Assembly (NCBI GenBank): GCA_037447605.1
Contig: CM074812.1
Coordinates: 167,114 to 231,113 of the forward strand
Source: Zygnema circumcarinatum
Taxonomy: Eukaryota; Streptophyta; Zygnematophyceae; Zygnematales; Zygnemataceae
Direction: 5' to 3'
Length of the DNA: 64,000 bases
Of this stretch, positions 23,701 through 37,638 are shown in pieces (within the stretch, counting starts at the first letter, position 1; the number at the start of each line of letters is the position of its first letter). The notes under the pieces were generated by a model. The model was not told the origin of the DNA, did not search any database, and was given only the letters and a program-made list of their open reading frames with translations. The translations under genes and the position numbers were made by a program.

Positions 23701-26551
23701 ACAGTAACAAGGGGCCATTCTATAAGTGTTAGCAAAGGACTTAAGCGCACAGGCAAAGGCAAAGCAAAGGCAAAGGCAAAAGCAAAGGCAAAGCAGCATA
23801 TCTTAAAGTTTAAAAGCCTTAAAGTTTAAATTTTTAAAAGCCATAAAGTTTAAAGTTTTAAAGTATTCAAGTTTAAAGTTCTAAAGCCTGAAAAGTTTAA
23901 ATTTTTAAAAGCCTTAAAGTTCAAAGTTTTAAAGTATTCAAGTATTCAAGTTTAATGTTTTAAAGGCTTCAAGTTTAAAGTTTTTTTAAAGGCTTCAAGT
24001 TTTTAGATTCTTAAAGTTTAAAACTTGACAGTAAAATGAGCAACAGGAACAGCATCAGTGATCATTACCTTTTGGCACTCAGGAACATGATCATGAAATG
24101 GACATTACTGTCAGCGACATATTCAACCAAATCACGAGATTGTAGAATGTAAACAATGAACGCGAGAGAATGAAAGTGGGACGTAGCGAGTGAGGGAGCA
24201 AAAGAAGAGGGAAGAGGGGCGGGGGGGGAAGGCGAGGCTATGAACTTCCTTCGCCTGTTTTTTTTAAAGAAACGCAACGTTTTCGGCTCCACAGGAAGGT
24301 CGAGAGGTCCGTCCAAAGGTGACCCTGGTGGTGCGGCAGGCGGCCACTGTGGGGAACTATGACTACACTGTTGACTGGGAGTTTCAGACAGACGGACTCA
24401 TCAAAGTGTCGGTGAGTGCTGCATGGGACGCCGTAAACTGCAGGGGGTTACAGGGGAGTCTAGTTACAGGGGTTCTTGGCAGCCACATCCAGAACATTGC
24501 TTCCAATAGCTCAGTCCCTCAGTGACGCATGTGATTACAAAAAATATATCTGTTTCGGTTTCCTCCCTTTCCTCGCTGAATTAAAATTTGGGGGCAAGGT
24601 CGGTAGGTCGTTGATGATTCTGCTCTATGTTTTACGGTGCTGAACTTTGTTTGACGTGCCTCAAGGTTTTGATCAGCGTATTGTGTATGTCAATGGATGC
24701 AGGTCATCATGTCGGGAATGGTGACTGTAAAAAATATTAAAGCGCCGACTATGGATGATTTGGAGATTGGGGAGAGCCTTCATGGCACCATGGTTAATGA
24801 CCACACTGTTGCAGGTGTGTTTCTCCCTCTCCTTCTCCATCTCCTCTCCCTCTCTTTCCCACTCTCGCCGTTTGCTGAGCCGCATAGCTAAATTGGACCC
24901 CAATTTTCCTACTCTCAATTCTGACTATGCATTCAGTTAGCTTGCATTGGCAAAACAAGCCTTAATTTCTGTATAACTCAGAATGTGCAATATATGTATT
25001 TGCAAGAGTGTAATAGTGGCATGCACCGTGCAGTCATACACGACCACTTCATCAACTTCCGCCTTGACATGGACGTGGACGGACCACATAACTCGTTTGA
25101 GAAGGCAAAGCTGGTCACAGTCGATGTTCCCGAAGGCACTTCGTGGCGAAAGAGCGTTTGGGATGTAAGGACAGCCTGTGAACCCTCACTTCAAACGAAA
25201 GAGTAGTCATCAAACGCGAACTTTTTGATCCTCTCGACACTGCTTATGTGAAAGGTGGATAGTGGGATTCATCAGAAATGTGCCACCAAGTAATTTCTCT
25301 GATTGAGCGGTGTTAAATTACAATTGAAATTTGCACTTGCAGGTGGAGAAGTCGGTGCCACAGACGGAGCTGGAAGGACAGTACAACGTCTCCTCCCTCT
25401 CCCCTGCAGAGTACTTCATTGTCAACAAGGGCTCAAAAACCCGCCTTGGAAACCACCGCAGCTACAAACTTGTTCCACGAACGAGTGGCGTTCCCCTGCT
25501 TCGTGGAGATGACTATCCACAAATTCGGGCAGCTTGGTGCAAGAATTCTGTAAGTCTACCACATCATACCTGTCATTCTGCACAAGTGTGTTGCATCAAG
25601 TTTTCCTTCCTTCCTTTTTCCAATTTGCATCCTTTTTTACCAATTCGAGTAGGGAGAAAGCGAGGGAATAGAGATGGGAGCGGCAGAAGAGAGAGCTAGG
25701 GGGATAGCTGCACTGAGGTAGAGAGTGAGAGGGATAGGGAGGGATGTGAGGGGAGAAAGTGGGTGAGGTAGTGAGACCATCTGGTAGCCTTTAGTTTCAC
25801 GTCTTTCTCCAGAACAATAGCATTTTCTGTCCTGAGAATATCTTGTAGTAGGTTTTACAGCGTGGCATAAAAAACTGGTTTCATCAAGAAGAACTTTCTT
25901 CTCTTGCAACTTATTTTTAAGGGGATGGTACAGATATGGGTGACCCCTTATGACCCGGAGGAGAGGTGGGCTGGAGGAATGTACCCAAATCAGCAGCATG
26001 GCGAAGACACTTTGGCCACTTGGACTCTCAAGTAAGCCAAAATTTTGTGCTTTCCACAGCCAAACCTTGTGCTTCGAACTTCCAGTGCCCATAGAATAGG
26101 CTTCATTGGAGCACCCTCCTGGTCTCCCTTCCTCACATGCATTTCTTTTTCACCCTCCCCAGCCGTTTCTCCTAATCCTTTCCTCCCGTCGCCTCTCAAT
26201 TCTCCCTAATTATGCATCAGAATAATATGGCTCATGCAAGAGTAGCTGTCTACCTTCATGCTTCATCTATGGCAATTCTGAACACACTATTGGCTAACTG
26301 TCCTGCACCTAACCCTAACTTTGTGTTGAATATTCAGAGAGCGGCCTATCGTGGACACGGATATCGTGGTGTGGTATTCGGTGGTGTACCATCACGTGCC
26401 TGTGCAGGAGGACTTCCCAGTCATGCCCTCAACAGTGGGAGGGTTTGACATCAAGCCTGCTAACTTCTTCGAGCTGAATCCCGCCATCAGGGCGCATCCG
26501 TTTGTGTCGGAAAACATGCCGTCGTGTGGCAATTCGGGCGTCGCCGCGTGA
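20778..26551 (+). CDS. copper amine oxidase (TPQ-dependent)
   Basis: About 733 aa from 12 exons in phase: 20778-20978, 21484-21625, 21890-22089, 22214-22441, 22698-22973, 23410-23673, 24295-24411, 24703-24814, 25034-25164, 25343-25549, 25922-26031 and 26338-26551. It oxidises primary amines to aldehydes with release of ammonia and hydrogen peroxide. The N-terminus is hydrophobic ([15 protein letters not shown]), like a signal peptide or anchor, so it is probably secreted. [11 protein letters not shown] and [14 protein letters not shown] mark the N-terminal domains. The catalytic Asp lies in MDVGEYGFG. The cofactor precursor Tyr is in [12 protein letters not shown] (codon 24358-24360). Copper ligands are the HDH of VIHDHF and the His of [13 protein letters not shown]. 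All key residues are present and the length is typical. Confidence 0.93.
23700..24025. repeat. intronic GGCAAA and TTTAAAGT repeats
   Basis: Inside amine oxidase intron 6, GGCAAA hexamers (about 23752-23795) pass directly into a degenerate TTTAAAGTTTTAAAG repeat (about 23800-24020). It has no coding content. The second part is AT-rich and partly self-complementary through TTTAAA. Confidence 0.7.
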
Positions 26552-28268
26552 ACATGGAACTCATAGGATAGTGACTTTCTAGAAGGCCACTCCTTCGCTC
26601 CCCCACATGCTCTGAGGGAAAGCGTGGCTCCTCTCCAGATAGGAATTAACGTACGTTTCCGTTCATACGTCTTTGTATAGTTCCAAGTGTCAGTTTGTTG
26701 TGGGTTCATTTGTATTATTGCCTCTTTCTAAGTGGTAGATCTGTGGCAAGGATGTATATTCGTTGAATACCTCCTAGTTTAAGTAAAAGTTTAGCAAGCA
26801 GGTAGATGCATTGTTCTAGGGACAGTGCTCAAAAGCACGCAAACAACTGGTTCCATATAGTGCAGAGAGTATGTAATGCCAGTTGAAGTGAGAAGAACAG
26901 ACAGAGTTCGAAGTAGTCAGAAGTCCGCCAGATCAAAATGCAGTAAAAAATCTTGTTCTTTCTGGATCCGACCCCGCTACGTATTACTCTCCGAGAATGG
27001 GATTATGACTGACTATATGAGTTGCGAGAGCCAATTGTGGTATGCTCTCTAGTATTATTCATGACTGGAAGAAGCACATTCAACTAAAGAGAACGAGAGA
27101 CAGAAGGAATAATTCACCATCCATCATAACCGCCAAACTGCATTGGTCGCATCCTCCAATTAAATCACGAGAGTCCAATATCAGTCAATGAAGATCCGGA
27201 AATTGACCAGGTCTCAAACCCACAATAAAGAAACAATAGCGGGGTCTACAGTCTTTACTAAAACTCGTCAGTCGTGAAGGTCCTGCAGCCAAGAAAAACG
27301 CATTATTTCAGTTACAGCCAGATTCCCCATCTTAAATAGGCCCTCTAATAACCACAGCCAAACAAAACCGCAATTTTTTATGCATGCACGATGCTCAGTC
27401 ATATCTCTCACGCCTGACTTCTCCCCCGCCAAATTCTTACGACCACTGCCTAAAAACTAAAAAATCCGCAATGTCTAATGCATGCCCGATGTTCCACTCA
27501 TATTCATGCCTAACTACAGCCTCTCCCACGCATATCCCCCCTTTCTGTCACTCTCCCTCACCCTCTCCCCTAAGCCCAATAGGTCCTATCGACATGTGGA
27601 TAACGATTCTTGACAGAGAACTTGAATATTTATAGACAAAAGTAGCAAAACAAATGGTGTCAAATTCACATGTAGATTCCATTGCCGTTAAGTTTATTGC
27701 AGACCGGTACAGTGAGAGGAATAAGCTGGTGCTGAGGAAACTAAGGCAGTCGAGGGAGAGCAGCTGTGCTATTGCAAAGCCAGAAATGGAAGCAGCCGTT
27801 CTCTAACTCTCTCTCCTCCCCCCCTCTCGCCCCGCCTGTTCCTCAGTCAATCAGCCTGCAGTAATTGCAAGAGCTAAATTGCGAGAGTTAATCTGTAAGA
27901 GCTAAAACCACAGTCAGAGAAAGATGCATTGCAACTGCGTGACCCTTTAATGCGGCGCTGTCCCTAACCCCGTAACTTTAAAAACTCAAAATTCTGAACC
28001 TTAAACACTAAACCTTAAGAGCGTTCCAGAAAAGGAGACGAGTCATTGCGAAGGGCAGCAGGAATTGCAAAATGAGCAATCTGCCAAACTTATGAATGCT
28101 TGTATGGGAGGCTGGGAGCAGATCTATGCATGCATGCATTTATGTACGCTATCACTGCTGCATGTACCATCCCTTGCCATTCGAAACCGACCAATCGACC
28201 GACCGACCGACCGACCGACCGACCGACTGACCGACCGACCGACCGACCGACTGACCGACCGACGGCCC
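26552..28268. other. convergent spacer between amine oxidase and kinesin
   Basis: This 1.7 kb lies between the 3' ends of two convergent genes. No coding or RNA gene is recognised. It should hold both 3' untranslated regions; the only clear feature is the CCGA repeat at its right end. Confidence 0.5.
28190..28265. repeat. CCGA tetranucleotide microsatellite
   Basis: About 18 near-perfect CCGA units, with two CTGA variants. It ends four bases from the stop codon of the kinesin gene, so it is the start of that gene's 3' untranslated region. Confidence 0.9.
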
Positions 28269-31200
28269 TTAACCTCCGTGTCTGATGTTCTCTTTGTCTG
28301 CAGAGGGTCCCTGGGAGGGAGCGCCTCGAGACTTCCCTGACATCCCCCTTTCCCTATTGGTGGGACCTTCCGAGACCCTTGTAGAGGAATTCAGAGGAGC
28401 ATGGCTGGCACTAAATCTTCTTCGTGGCACGTGTGAAGGTGTGGCCCTCACTTCTGTATTAGCAGTCGCAGTGGGCTTTCTATCAGCGACAGCCATGGCT
28501 CCTTCAAGGGGAGGTGGTAGACCAGTTGAAAAGCGTCCACCCTCATGAGCAGGGCCCGATGCCGTGGCTGCAATTTTAGGTGTAGGGATTGATAGGGGCA
28601 CCGGGGCCTCTGCATTATGAGTGGTGGGTAGAGCAGACGCAGAAGATGTGCGTCGAGTCCGAGCAGACTTTTTGGATGTTCCAGATGTAAATGAATCCTG
28701 GGCAAGTCCACATATTGTCTCTCAGACTTGATTGCATGGGGGTGGGAAGTAATGAACGGACTGGAATAGAAGATAAATTTGAAACGGACGCTCTGAACCT
28801 ACTACGAGCATACTACAAGGAAGGAAAACTTCTACACACCAGCATTGTGAATAAGTTGGAAGTTGGACATCGGAGTTTATTGGGGGAGTGGAGCATACCT
28901 TGTTTTGAATATCATTCAGTGGCCGTCGAGAAAGCTTTGCAACACTGTTCTCCTCCCCATTTGCAGAGTTTCCTTCATCAATTTGAAGACCCTCAATGCG
29001 TGGCAGTCCAAGGCCATTTTTCAAAGCAAGTTCCATGTGCGCCCCATGAATAGCAAACGCCTTCGAGGCGATCTGCTTCCTTTCTTCCTCTGAGAGCATT
29101 GCCATGTGTGGCATTTCGCTCCCCGAGGCTATTCCGCCCACCCCTATCAGCAGAGCAGCTTGTTCCAACTCCATGGTAGCCGCTGTTGCTGCAGCAGACG
29201 GGTCCACATCGGGGGATTCCCGATTCACACAGGACTTGGCCTTGCATAGACAATGAGTTCCGCAATAGGCGGACTCGTCTTTGCAACGACAGCTGCGGCT
29301 GCATTTACCTTTGCAAGAACAACTCAGCTGCCCACTATCTATGTTCGCTTTCTCTCCGGCCTGCTTGCCCGAACTTATCCTTGACAGCCTGCTGTTCCTT
29401 CTTGGTCGCACCCAATTATCTCTCTGTTTACGGGGGTAGTCATCCTCTTGTCCAGGGGTGTAGTCAGGATCCTCTTGGCATGTATCATGGTCCTCATCCA
29501 TTTTCACGAAGGAGACTTTCTCAAATACATCTGAGGCGTTTGAAGCTTCCTGTAGATTAAAGACAATTCAATTCCCGCTTAACAGCACATCCTAACGACC
29601 AAACGGAACAGCACTACATACTAAGCATACATTTTAGGGCAGTTATCAATGCCCTCATTCACATCATATGCCGATTACAAAGCATCGAAAAATTAACGGA
29701 GCTGAACATGGGATCATACCTCGTTTTGCAATGCATCTGATGGACGTGGAGGGAGAGGGAGCGGGCATGGAATGCTGACGTCAGTCAGTGCCCGCGGAGA
29801 GGCAACAGCAGTGTCCATTGACCATTGAAGAGGAGTTTGGCCTCGTTTCACAATGCTGGCAATAGGTGTGCTCCAATCAGCCGATGTTGCTTCTTTCAGC
29901 CGCAAACGTGACAGTTTGATCTGTAACAACTGGTTCTGCTCCATCAAATCGTTTATTTGCTGCTGCCGGCAGTTTGACTCGATCCTGATTTAGCCAAACC
30001 AGACCTTCCACTGTTAGCGAACTCAGTAACCAGAAGGGCCAAGCTCAGACACCTGAGTGATAAGCATTAGACGAGAGGGGTGGGCATGCAGACAACTCTT
30101 CATCCTCAGACCCATAGGCACAATAGACTGCATACCTTGCAGCAGCGGCTGCTGAAAAAACAAGCTGCAGAAGATTTCGGGCCTCCTTGAGACCTCGAAT
30201 TGACTTGAAGCCCTGGTAACTTTCCATAGTATGCTCTCTTTCTTCAGCTTCCGCCAGCTGGCTATGCAGCGTTTGGATGTTGTGGGTGCACTCTGTCATT
30301 GCAGCCTTCAAGGAGGTTTCTTTGGCCTTCAAACCAGAAGGGGACATAAAGGCAGTCCTGTAAAAAGGCAGACGACAACATCACAAAAGCATGCTGAGCT
30401 GCATGTTTGTTCCATAGTATAAAAAAGGAACGAAAAGCAGATTGATGGAGGAGGATGAACGGATTGAGACACAGCTTACTCGTTGTGAACCGGATCAAAA
30501 TTTTCTCGTAATATTTTGTTCTCAATGCAAAAGGGGTTCATCAGGAAGAAGTAACGTATGCAAACCTTGGTGATGAGATGTTTGGGCTTCCAGCCTCGTG
30601 TTGGAGTGCGTCTTTCTCCTTCCCCAATGCAGCTCGCCTTAACATCACACAAGCACGAGCTCATTTCAGAAGCAAGAGATTTAGGCGCGGTTCAGGCCAG
30701 AGTTTGGCAAAGCTATAGATATGAAGGCATGAAGTGTATATTTGAAACCAAAACGAGACTGCACTTAACAGTAAGCTCGAAACTTGTGAATTGAAATTAA
30801 AAATGGTCAAGTTTTGTGTTTCCCAAGAGATGCTGGATGAAGAATCGTCTTAAGATTTGATGTTGGCATTTAACGTAGGTGATCGACTATGTTTCCCTGC
30901 TTTAACTTGGACACTGGAAAACTTAATTCTTGACAAACAGCTGAAACTAGCTTTGTCTGAAGAACCCACGACAATAATCGATGGGACACGTTCTTGAAAG
31001 GCAAGATTTCATTCAGAACATGTGGAGCAGACTTGCATGCTTGCAGTATTGCCCAGCAAACATGCTTGCACTGTTTTTGAAACAGAAAGGGCAGTTGATG
31101 AGAGGGATATCTATGCGATTCACCTGTCTGTTTCGTGCTGAATTGCTCGGCGCGCTTCACGTATTCCAACCACGAGTGCCAGCTCCTCCTCCAGCCACCT

Positions 31201-34200
31201 GCTCGGATTGCTTATGCTCTGAGCGGGGGCAGCTGCTGCATTGCCTCCTGCAAAGAAAAGAATTACAGCTCGTTATACTAAATAGCGAGATGAGAAGGCA
31301 AATTCATTTCCGATGAAAAAAATTGCAAGTCACTGGCCCCGGTCTATCCAAGCTCCACTCTACTTCTCGAGATAAACAATTCACAAAAAAAAAATCTTAT
31401 CTTTTTGAATTGTTTTAGCCAAAAAAGAAATGCATTTTGCCACATAGTGAAAACCCACCGTTACTCCTCCCTTGTTCCAACGCGGCCTTCAGCCGTTTTT
31501 GAACCTGAGCACTTTCTTCCGTTTTCCGTTGCAAGACCTGCAGCAATTGAAAGACTCACGGATTAGAAAGTCGCGATTTCCTTATTACCTTCTCCTGCAT
31601 AGCAATCCAGCTGAAATTTCCCATACTCATACCGGCCAAGTTTTAGGAAATTTCCATTTTAATTGTTTCCGTATTCACGGTATTGGCGACTTCAAACCTC
31701 ACCAGTGTCTGACGCTCGTGTAATGTTCGCAGCTTGTGCAAGTCGTACTCTGTTCGTCGTCCCACTTTACGGAGCTGCTCTCCAGCATACGAGACATTTT
31801 GTACCATGTAAACATATATTAGGCCATAAAAACATGCATGAAAGCATGGGTATCATTGCATAGTTGATGCTTTCAATGCAAGCCGTCGTTTATCTGAGCT
31901 TCTCTCAGGTCTCAACTCAACTCTGGGACATAGAAGGAAACGTCAGATTTGTAAAATGCTCAAGTCAGATATGACTACTCACCTGCATCATCTCTTTCTC
32001 ACGAGCGTTCTTCCATGCATTGAACTGCTCAAAGTCATGCTTCATTTTCCGCTGAAGTTGAGCCTGCGATAGAAGCCATGAAGCCAGAAGAAGCTCAGTA
32101 AAATTCCCCACTCTTCACAAATTGCTCTTATTTTGAGTTCATAAAAAATGATTAGCAGCATGTAACATTTATCATTGTCCAAACCTTTTCCGGACATACC
32201 TTTGTTTGCTTGATGCGCAGAATCTCCTCCTCCAGCTTCTTTGACTTCTCCTCAACTTTCTGCTTATTTTTCAATAGGTTCCGCTGTTCTGCCTCCTTCT
32301 TCTTGTGCTGCTCCAGCTGCAATTTTCAGTGACACGGAACTGAAGCAGCGTTAATGCTTCCATGTGACTTGACTCCATAAAATCCACAGAAAATGGAACA
32401 AACCTGAGTTGTAGAAGTTTAAGCTTCTAGCCAATTACACAAAGATAACTCTTGATGCCATTTCTTTTAAGCATTTCCATAAAATTGTTCTGCCCTTTGC
32501 CAATGCAAGCGTTATGCGCAGCAATGAATCACTTCTTAGACCGACAAGGATAGGGAAGACACTCTTTCCCCCCTATGAATAGTTTATCAGGCAAAATATA
32601 ATATCCAGGTCAGAGGATATTATGAGGGGTCTACTACACCTGATGATTTAGTGCTTCCAGCTCAGTTCGGAACTTCTCCTTGAGTACTTTCGACTTTTCA
32701 TCGGGTCGGTGGACAAGATAATCCACATCCTGCATCAGTTTCTCCCGATCTTTCTGCAAGTACATTGAACAACATTAGTATCATATTCGGAGCAAACTGA
32801 ACTAATAGCCAATAACTCCTTTCCCAATCCCCAGGTTTTAAAGTTTCTTGATATATCCCAGACAGTAAAACACGCTCGCAAAACACTAGGAAAGGACTCA
32901 CCATCAAAGCCTCTCTCTCCGCCATCATCTCTCTCAACTTCCGCTCGAGGCTTGTCCGAGAGTGAGTGTCATCACGTAATCTCGCCTGCAAATCCGAAGA
33001 TTGTGTTAAACTGTCAATTAATCTTTCTGCTGTGTTGAAGAGCTCAACATTTGAGAGATTCACTTGATTTTCTTAGAAAAGAAACATACAAGTATTCAAA
33101 CTAAATAGATACACAGATATCTGTGAGCTGAGCTGTTAAAGTCAGTCTCGAAATTCGAATAGCGAAACAGTGCATCCAGACATTCGTCCTGGTTTTATTC
33201 TACTGCATACCTCTTTCTCCACAAGCCTCTTATTAAGGCCTTGGAGTTGCCTTTGGGACTCGTCATGCTGCATTTGAAAAGCGAGATATTTGCCCTTGTG
33301 GTCCCACTCCTCTGCCTCTGCGATTGCTGCATCTTCAGAATCACCTACAAAATGGTGTGGGAATCGCGGACAGGAGATAAGATCATGATATCAATCCCGT
33401 GGAAGAATAGGAAGACTACATGGGAAAGCCTACAAGTGCTTCACGTGCAATTTTCACTTTTCTTTGAAAGCGTACTCTGCCAATTTGAACTTCGGCATCT
33501 ATTAGCATGTGACCGGAACAAAGTTAGAACGCACCACTTGAAGGAAATATGAGAATACCTGTTTCCACGACTTCAGCAGAAAAAATATCCGGAGAAAAGC
33601 TTTGATATGAAGTCGGCAAATTGCTGCCGCTTAGGATTTGTTCCTCGTTAAAAGATAGACTTTCCGTTTCTTCCATACAGTTGTCTAGCGCTGTCCAGCT
33701 TGAGCCGTGCAGCATATATTCAGCGTGTTTGCACGCACATTCAAGATGATTCTGCATTGATGTCAACAACTCCTGCATATGTAGCAGAGCTAAACATGAG
33801 TGTTGTTCGAGCATACGTTTGGCGAACTGAAGCAGCAATATGATAGCATACCAAAGAGTGGCAGAAGAGTAAATGAAAAGCAGGTTCATGCTTACAATGA
33901 TAGTGCACTATAAGGGTGTCTGTGCCAACCGCAAAATGACTTCCTCAAATGGACAAGTCGATGAAATTGGATATGTGTTTCTATACAGTGGCTTCGGATT
34001 CTCTTTGCTAGGCAGATAAGAGAGTGTTTTGAGAGATAAGATGTAAAGGAGTAGAAGTTTCAGAAAACAAACCTTGCGTGCCTCGTCCGTGAGGCTTGCG
34101 GATTCCTTTGCAGAAAGTAACTTCGTCCTTAAATTGTCTTGCTCAGCCTGCCAAGCTCCATGCCAAACGCTTAGTCAAGCTGCAAACTAAAAAAGCTGGA

Positions 34201-37200
34201 AACTCTGAGATTGACCTAAAACAGAAATGACTTCTGAAACGGAGATCAGCCAGCGAACACACCAAGATAACAGTCGCGGCTCGATGATAGTCTGCTTTGA
34301 GTTTCTCCTTCTCAGCCTCTATATCGTCAAGATGCTGCCAAGGGTCAATCATATGTCAGACTTGGAAAGATCTTGATGCCGTGTTTAAATAAAAATAGCT
34401 TCAGTTGACAATACGTCCATTGCTTGCTCGTAATCAAACAATATGAAGTGAAAAATTGTAGTAGAAACCAAGTTCCAGCTGCATACCTGCTGAATATCAA
34501 GACTTTCCCTGCCTGCTTGTGAGTAGGCAAGTTCAGCTTGCAGCATTTGAACTTGATGTCGCAAACCTTGCAGCTCGGCGGCGACCGGATCTCGATTCAC
34601 CTGCATGGTGGCAGATCAGTCAGGATCGGCCACATACGCAGGAGGAAAAAATAACTCATTTCATCGGAGTTAAAAAAAGAAAATATCTTACAATGGGTTT
34701 ATTCTGAATGTTCCTGGCCCTATTTGCATATTTCAGCGTACTAATCGTCTCGTCCATGTTGATGTCCGCAGGGCTGATACACGCTGTGGAAAACAAAAAG
34801 GATGTTTGTTAGAATTTATCTCTTTGTAGGTATATGAGCTACAAAAAATAACTGCTTAGGCGGCTAGAGAAACTGCCTCACCTATCATCACAGTTCTGCT
34901 GTTGCCTCCCAAGGAGTCCTGCAATGGATTCAAAGGCCAACAAAGACAGTTCAGTTTGAAAAGCAAACACCGTGAGCAGTCGGCCTGAACTAGTTATGTC
35001 TCCATCTTTAGCATTATTTTTCATGAAGACATTCCATTTTAAAGTTGATGTATGATATCGGGGAGCACAGACTCATTACCTTGAGCAGCCGAGTTAGCTT
35101 GCTGTCCCGGTATGTCACAAAACCCCCTTCTTTCTTCATCTTCTCATCACCAAGCGCACTGATGACATTGCCGAGGGCCAGTAAGCCTTTGTTTATGTGT
35201 ATACCTGCATTGAATAGATTGAATAGTCGCCTGTATTGAATACTGTGTATTGCCTGCATTGCACAATTATACTACATAATACCAGTGCTATCTTTTGCGT
35301 AAAATATAGAGCATCATTATGCTCCTGTAGTGCAGCTTCTACAATTGTCACAAATGCACAGGCTTATGTATTCGTTTCCTCTCACATTGGTTTATCCTCT
35401 TCCCCCCCCCCCCCCCCCCCCCCCCCNNNNNNNNNNTCCTCTTCCCCCCCCCCCCCCCCTCCACCCTTAATGCGGTTGGCAAGTTACTATCATTTGAGGT
35501 CACATGAACGCGAGTTCTGCAATAAAGCCAAAGGCGAACGGACGAATAAAATCTCCTCGATTGCCAGGAACCTTACCTTCTTGCAGTCTTTGTCCATCTG
35601 CTTTCGTTTTCTTAGCCCTTTCAGATCCAGCGAGATCTACAAGGTGAAGCTTAGCGCAGAGAAAATCCCCCTCATCTCCACCCGCCATTGCACCGTCAAT
35701 ACCAGCATCCCATCGACGTCTTCTCTCCAAAACAATGGTGAAGATGGCGTGGCTTCGGCTGCAGATACGAAAGATGCCAATTACCAAATGAAGCTTGCAT
35801 AGCAATGCCTTTACCCAACATGTTCAAGCAATCCAACATTGGGTGTACATTGATTCTAAGCATCGCATCATAAGAAGGCCCTCATATGCTGCTGTAGTGG
35901 GTATGTAAACATGCAAATATGTTCAGCGTCATGTTAACGCAAATCAAACCTCAGCTTTAAAGGAAGCATTCTCTAAAGGAAGGTAGACCTCTCTAAGAGA
36001 CGGACGAGGACCAGTTTCAAGGCCAAGTGCTAGCATGGAAGTATACCTTGATTTGGAGTTCATGTTGGTGCTCCCAGTTGCTCGACACTGGGAACCATGC
36101 TCCAAGCATTCGGCCATTTCTTCAAGAGAAATGACATCAATTTCTGTAACGCCGGTCAGAGCAACTCCACCATTTTGCGTTTCTCTGATGGCAGGCTGCT
36201 GCTTCGCTTGAGCTGCTCCTTGCCCGCTGACACCACTAGAACCGTTTAAGCGTAGTCCATCTAAGAGGTCCTTAATTTCCTCCATGTGGATCTGGAAAAA
36301 AAAATAAACGAAGTAGCATCATAAACTGCACGAAGGAAATTATTTTTTACTTGTGTTTTGTCTTTCCCAAAAAAATATTGAAAGTTGAGAACAGCGGCAT
36401 CGAAGCAAACTTACAGGGCACCAGGTACTGTTGTAGAACATCAGGAACATCAGGCAACTGCTACAGATGCAAACAGGGATGTGACACAAACATCTGTCAT
36501 TCTTTGCTGTGCGGATGGCGAAGAGATGCATTTCAGACGAGAACAAGTCATTCTAAGCAGCACTGACCTCAATGAAGGATACGCGAACATCGAACTTGGC
36601 AGTCTTCTTCATTTCTTCAATTTTTCCGAAAATCGTTTGCATTGTTTTTGGAATCACTCCCTTAGTATTTCCGCCAGTTGTATACGCTGTGCCCATTGTC
36701 CAGGTCTTGCCTGATCCGGTTTGGCCATACCTGAAATAGTCAAGAAAGGAGAGGTTTGCCAATCAAAAATATGTAGGAGAGTTATAAAAGGCAGGTTGTC
36801 ACCTGGTTTCGCTTAAAATCAGATTGATTCATTCATCAGGACAAAAAACATGGAAAAAAAAAGTTTTACTACTGATGAATCATTGGTTTTCCAAAAGTTA
36901 AAATGCAACTGCAAACATTTTCAACTAGATAGATATCACACGCAACTATACATTCAGTCTGTTTTCTGAAGCAGGTGCATAGGCCAGTTTTCCCTGAAAT
37001 TCCAAATTTATATTTCTTCAAGTATTGCTACATCTAAGTTTCAGAGAAATAATACTGGTCTAAGTCGAGAAGAAGTCATGAACAAGGATCACGTACAGAT
37101 GATCCAAATAGTCACAGAAGATGAATTGAATCTATTTCCCAATAGATGCCTGACTTGACAACTATATCAAAGATGCTTCTAGCGCACCACTTTCAGTTTT

Positions 37201-37638
37201 AAGATAGTGTACTTACGCCAAGACTGTCGCGTTGTACCCTTGGAATAATCCTTCTACCAACGGCAAGACGCAATCTTCAAATAGGTTGGTTTGAGGCGCT
37301 CCAGTGCTCCCATACACGTGATCAAATGTGTACGCTTTATCCGGATATATTTGAACCTGCAAGCTTTCCTCCGGCCAGTGAGGTAATCCTTCCAGGCAAA
37401 AGATATCAACGAATCAAGTGTCACCTTCAATTTGAGCAACCTCAAACTAGAGGAAACCTAAATGAATTACCAAATTGGAGGAATTTAATGCTGCTGTTTT
37501 TTCAATGGATTTTCTCACCTGAGGTTCACCAGGAGCAACTGAGACGCATTGCTGACAGGACTCTTGGAGCTCCTGTTCAATCAACGGCCTAATATTCACT
37601 GCAACCTTCACGGACTGACTTTCACCTGGTTCTGCCAT
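28269..37638 (-). CDS. kinesin-4 family chromokinesin (KIF4/FRA1 type)
   Basis: 1340 aa from 25 minus-strand exons: 37638-37519, 37356-37217, 36730-36568, 36291-36047, 35758-35577, 35204-35080, 34918-34882, 34783-34692, 34600-34487, 34334-34263, 34147-34073, 33772-33559, 33344-33211, 32985-32902, 32753-32640, 32316-32200, 32063-31983, 31774-31703, 31537-31459, 31247-31124, 30637-30566, 30357-30136, 29984-29720, 29549-28899 and 28697-28269. The total is an exact multiple of three. The N-terminal motor shows VAVNIRPL, P-loop [17 protein letters not shown] and LVDLAGSE. The neck and long coiled coil follow; [18 protein letters not shown] is typical of KIF4. A cysteine-rich CXC-like zinc domain (about residues 1000-1040, [15 protein letters not shown]) comes next, then a Ser/Arg-rich tail. 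KIF4-type motors act on chromosome arms and spindle midzone; plant FRA1 acts in wall deposition and the phragmoplast. Confidence 0.93.
35404..35459. other. assembly gap (10 N) flanked by poly-C
   Basis: Ten N bases at 35427-35436 sit in kinesin intron 5, flanked by poly-C runs. The word TCCTCTTCCCCC occurs on both sides of the gap, so the two sides may be the same sequence assembled twice. No exon is affected. Confidence 0.9.

Noticed and set aside
28193-28263. Possible CRISPR-like regular repeat
   Set aside because: Simple tetranucleotide tandem repeat without spacers in a eukaryotic genome.
28065-28340. Frame through the CCGA repeat
   Set aside because: Most of it is the tetranucleotide repeat read as Arg-Pro-Thr-Asp, antisense to the kinesin end.
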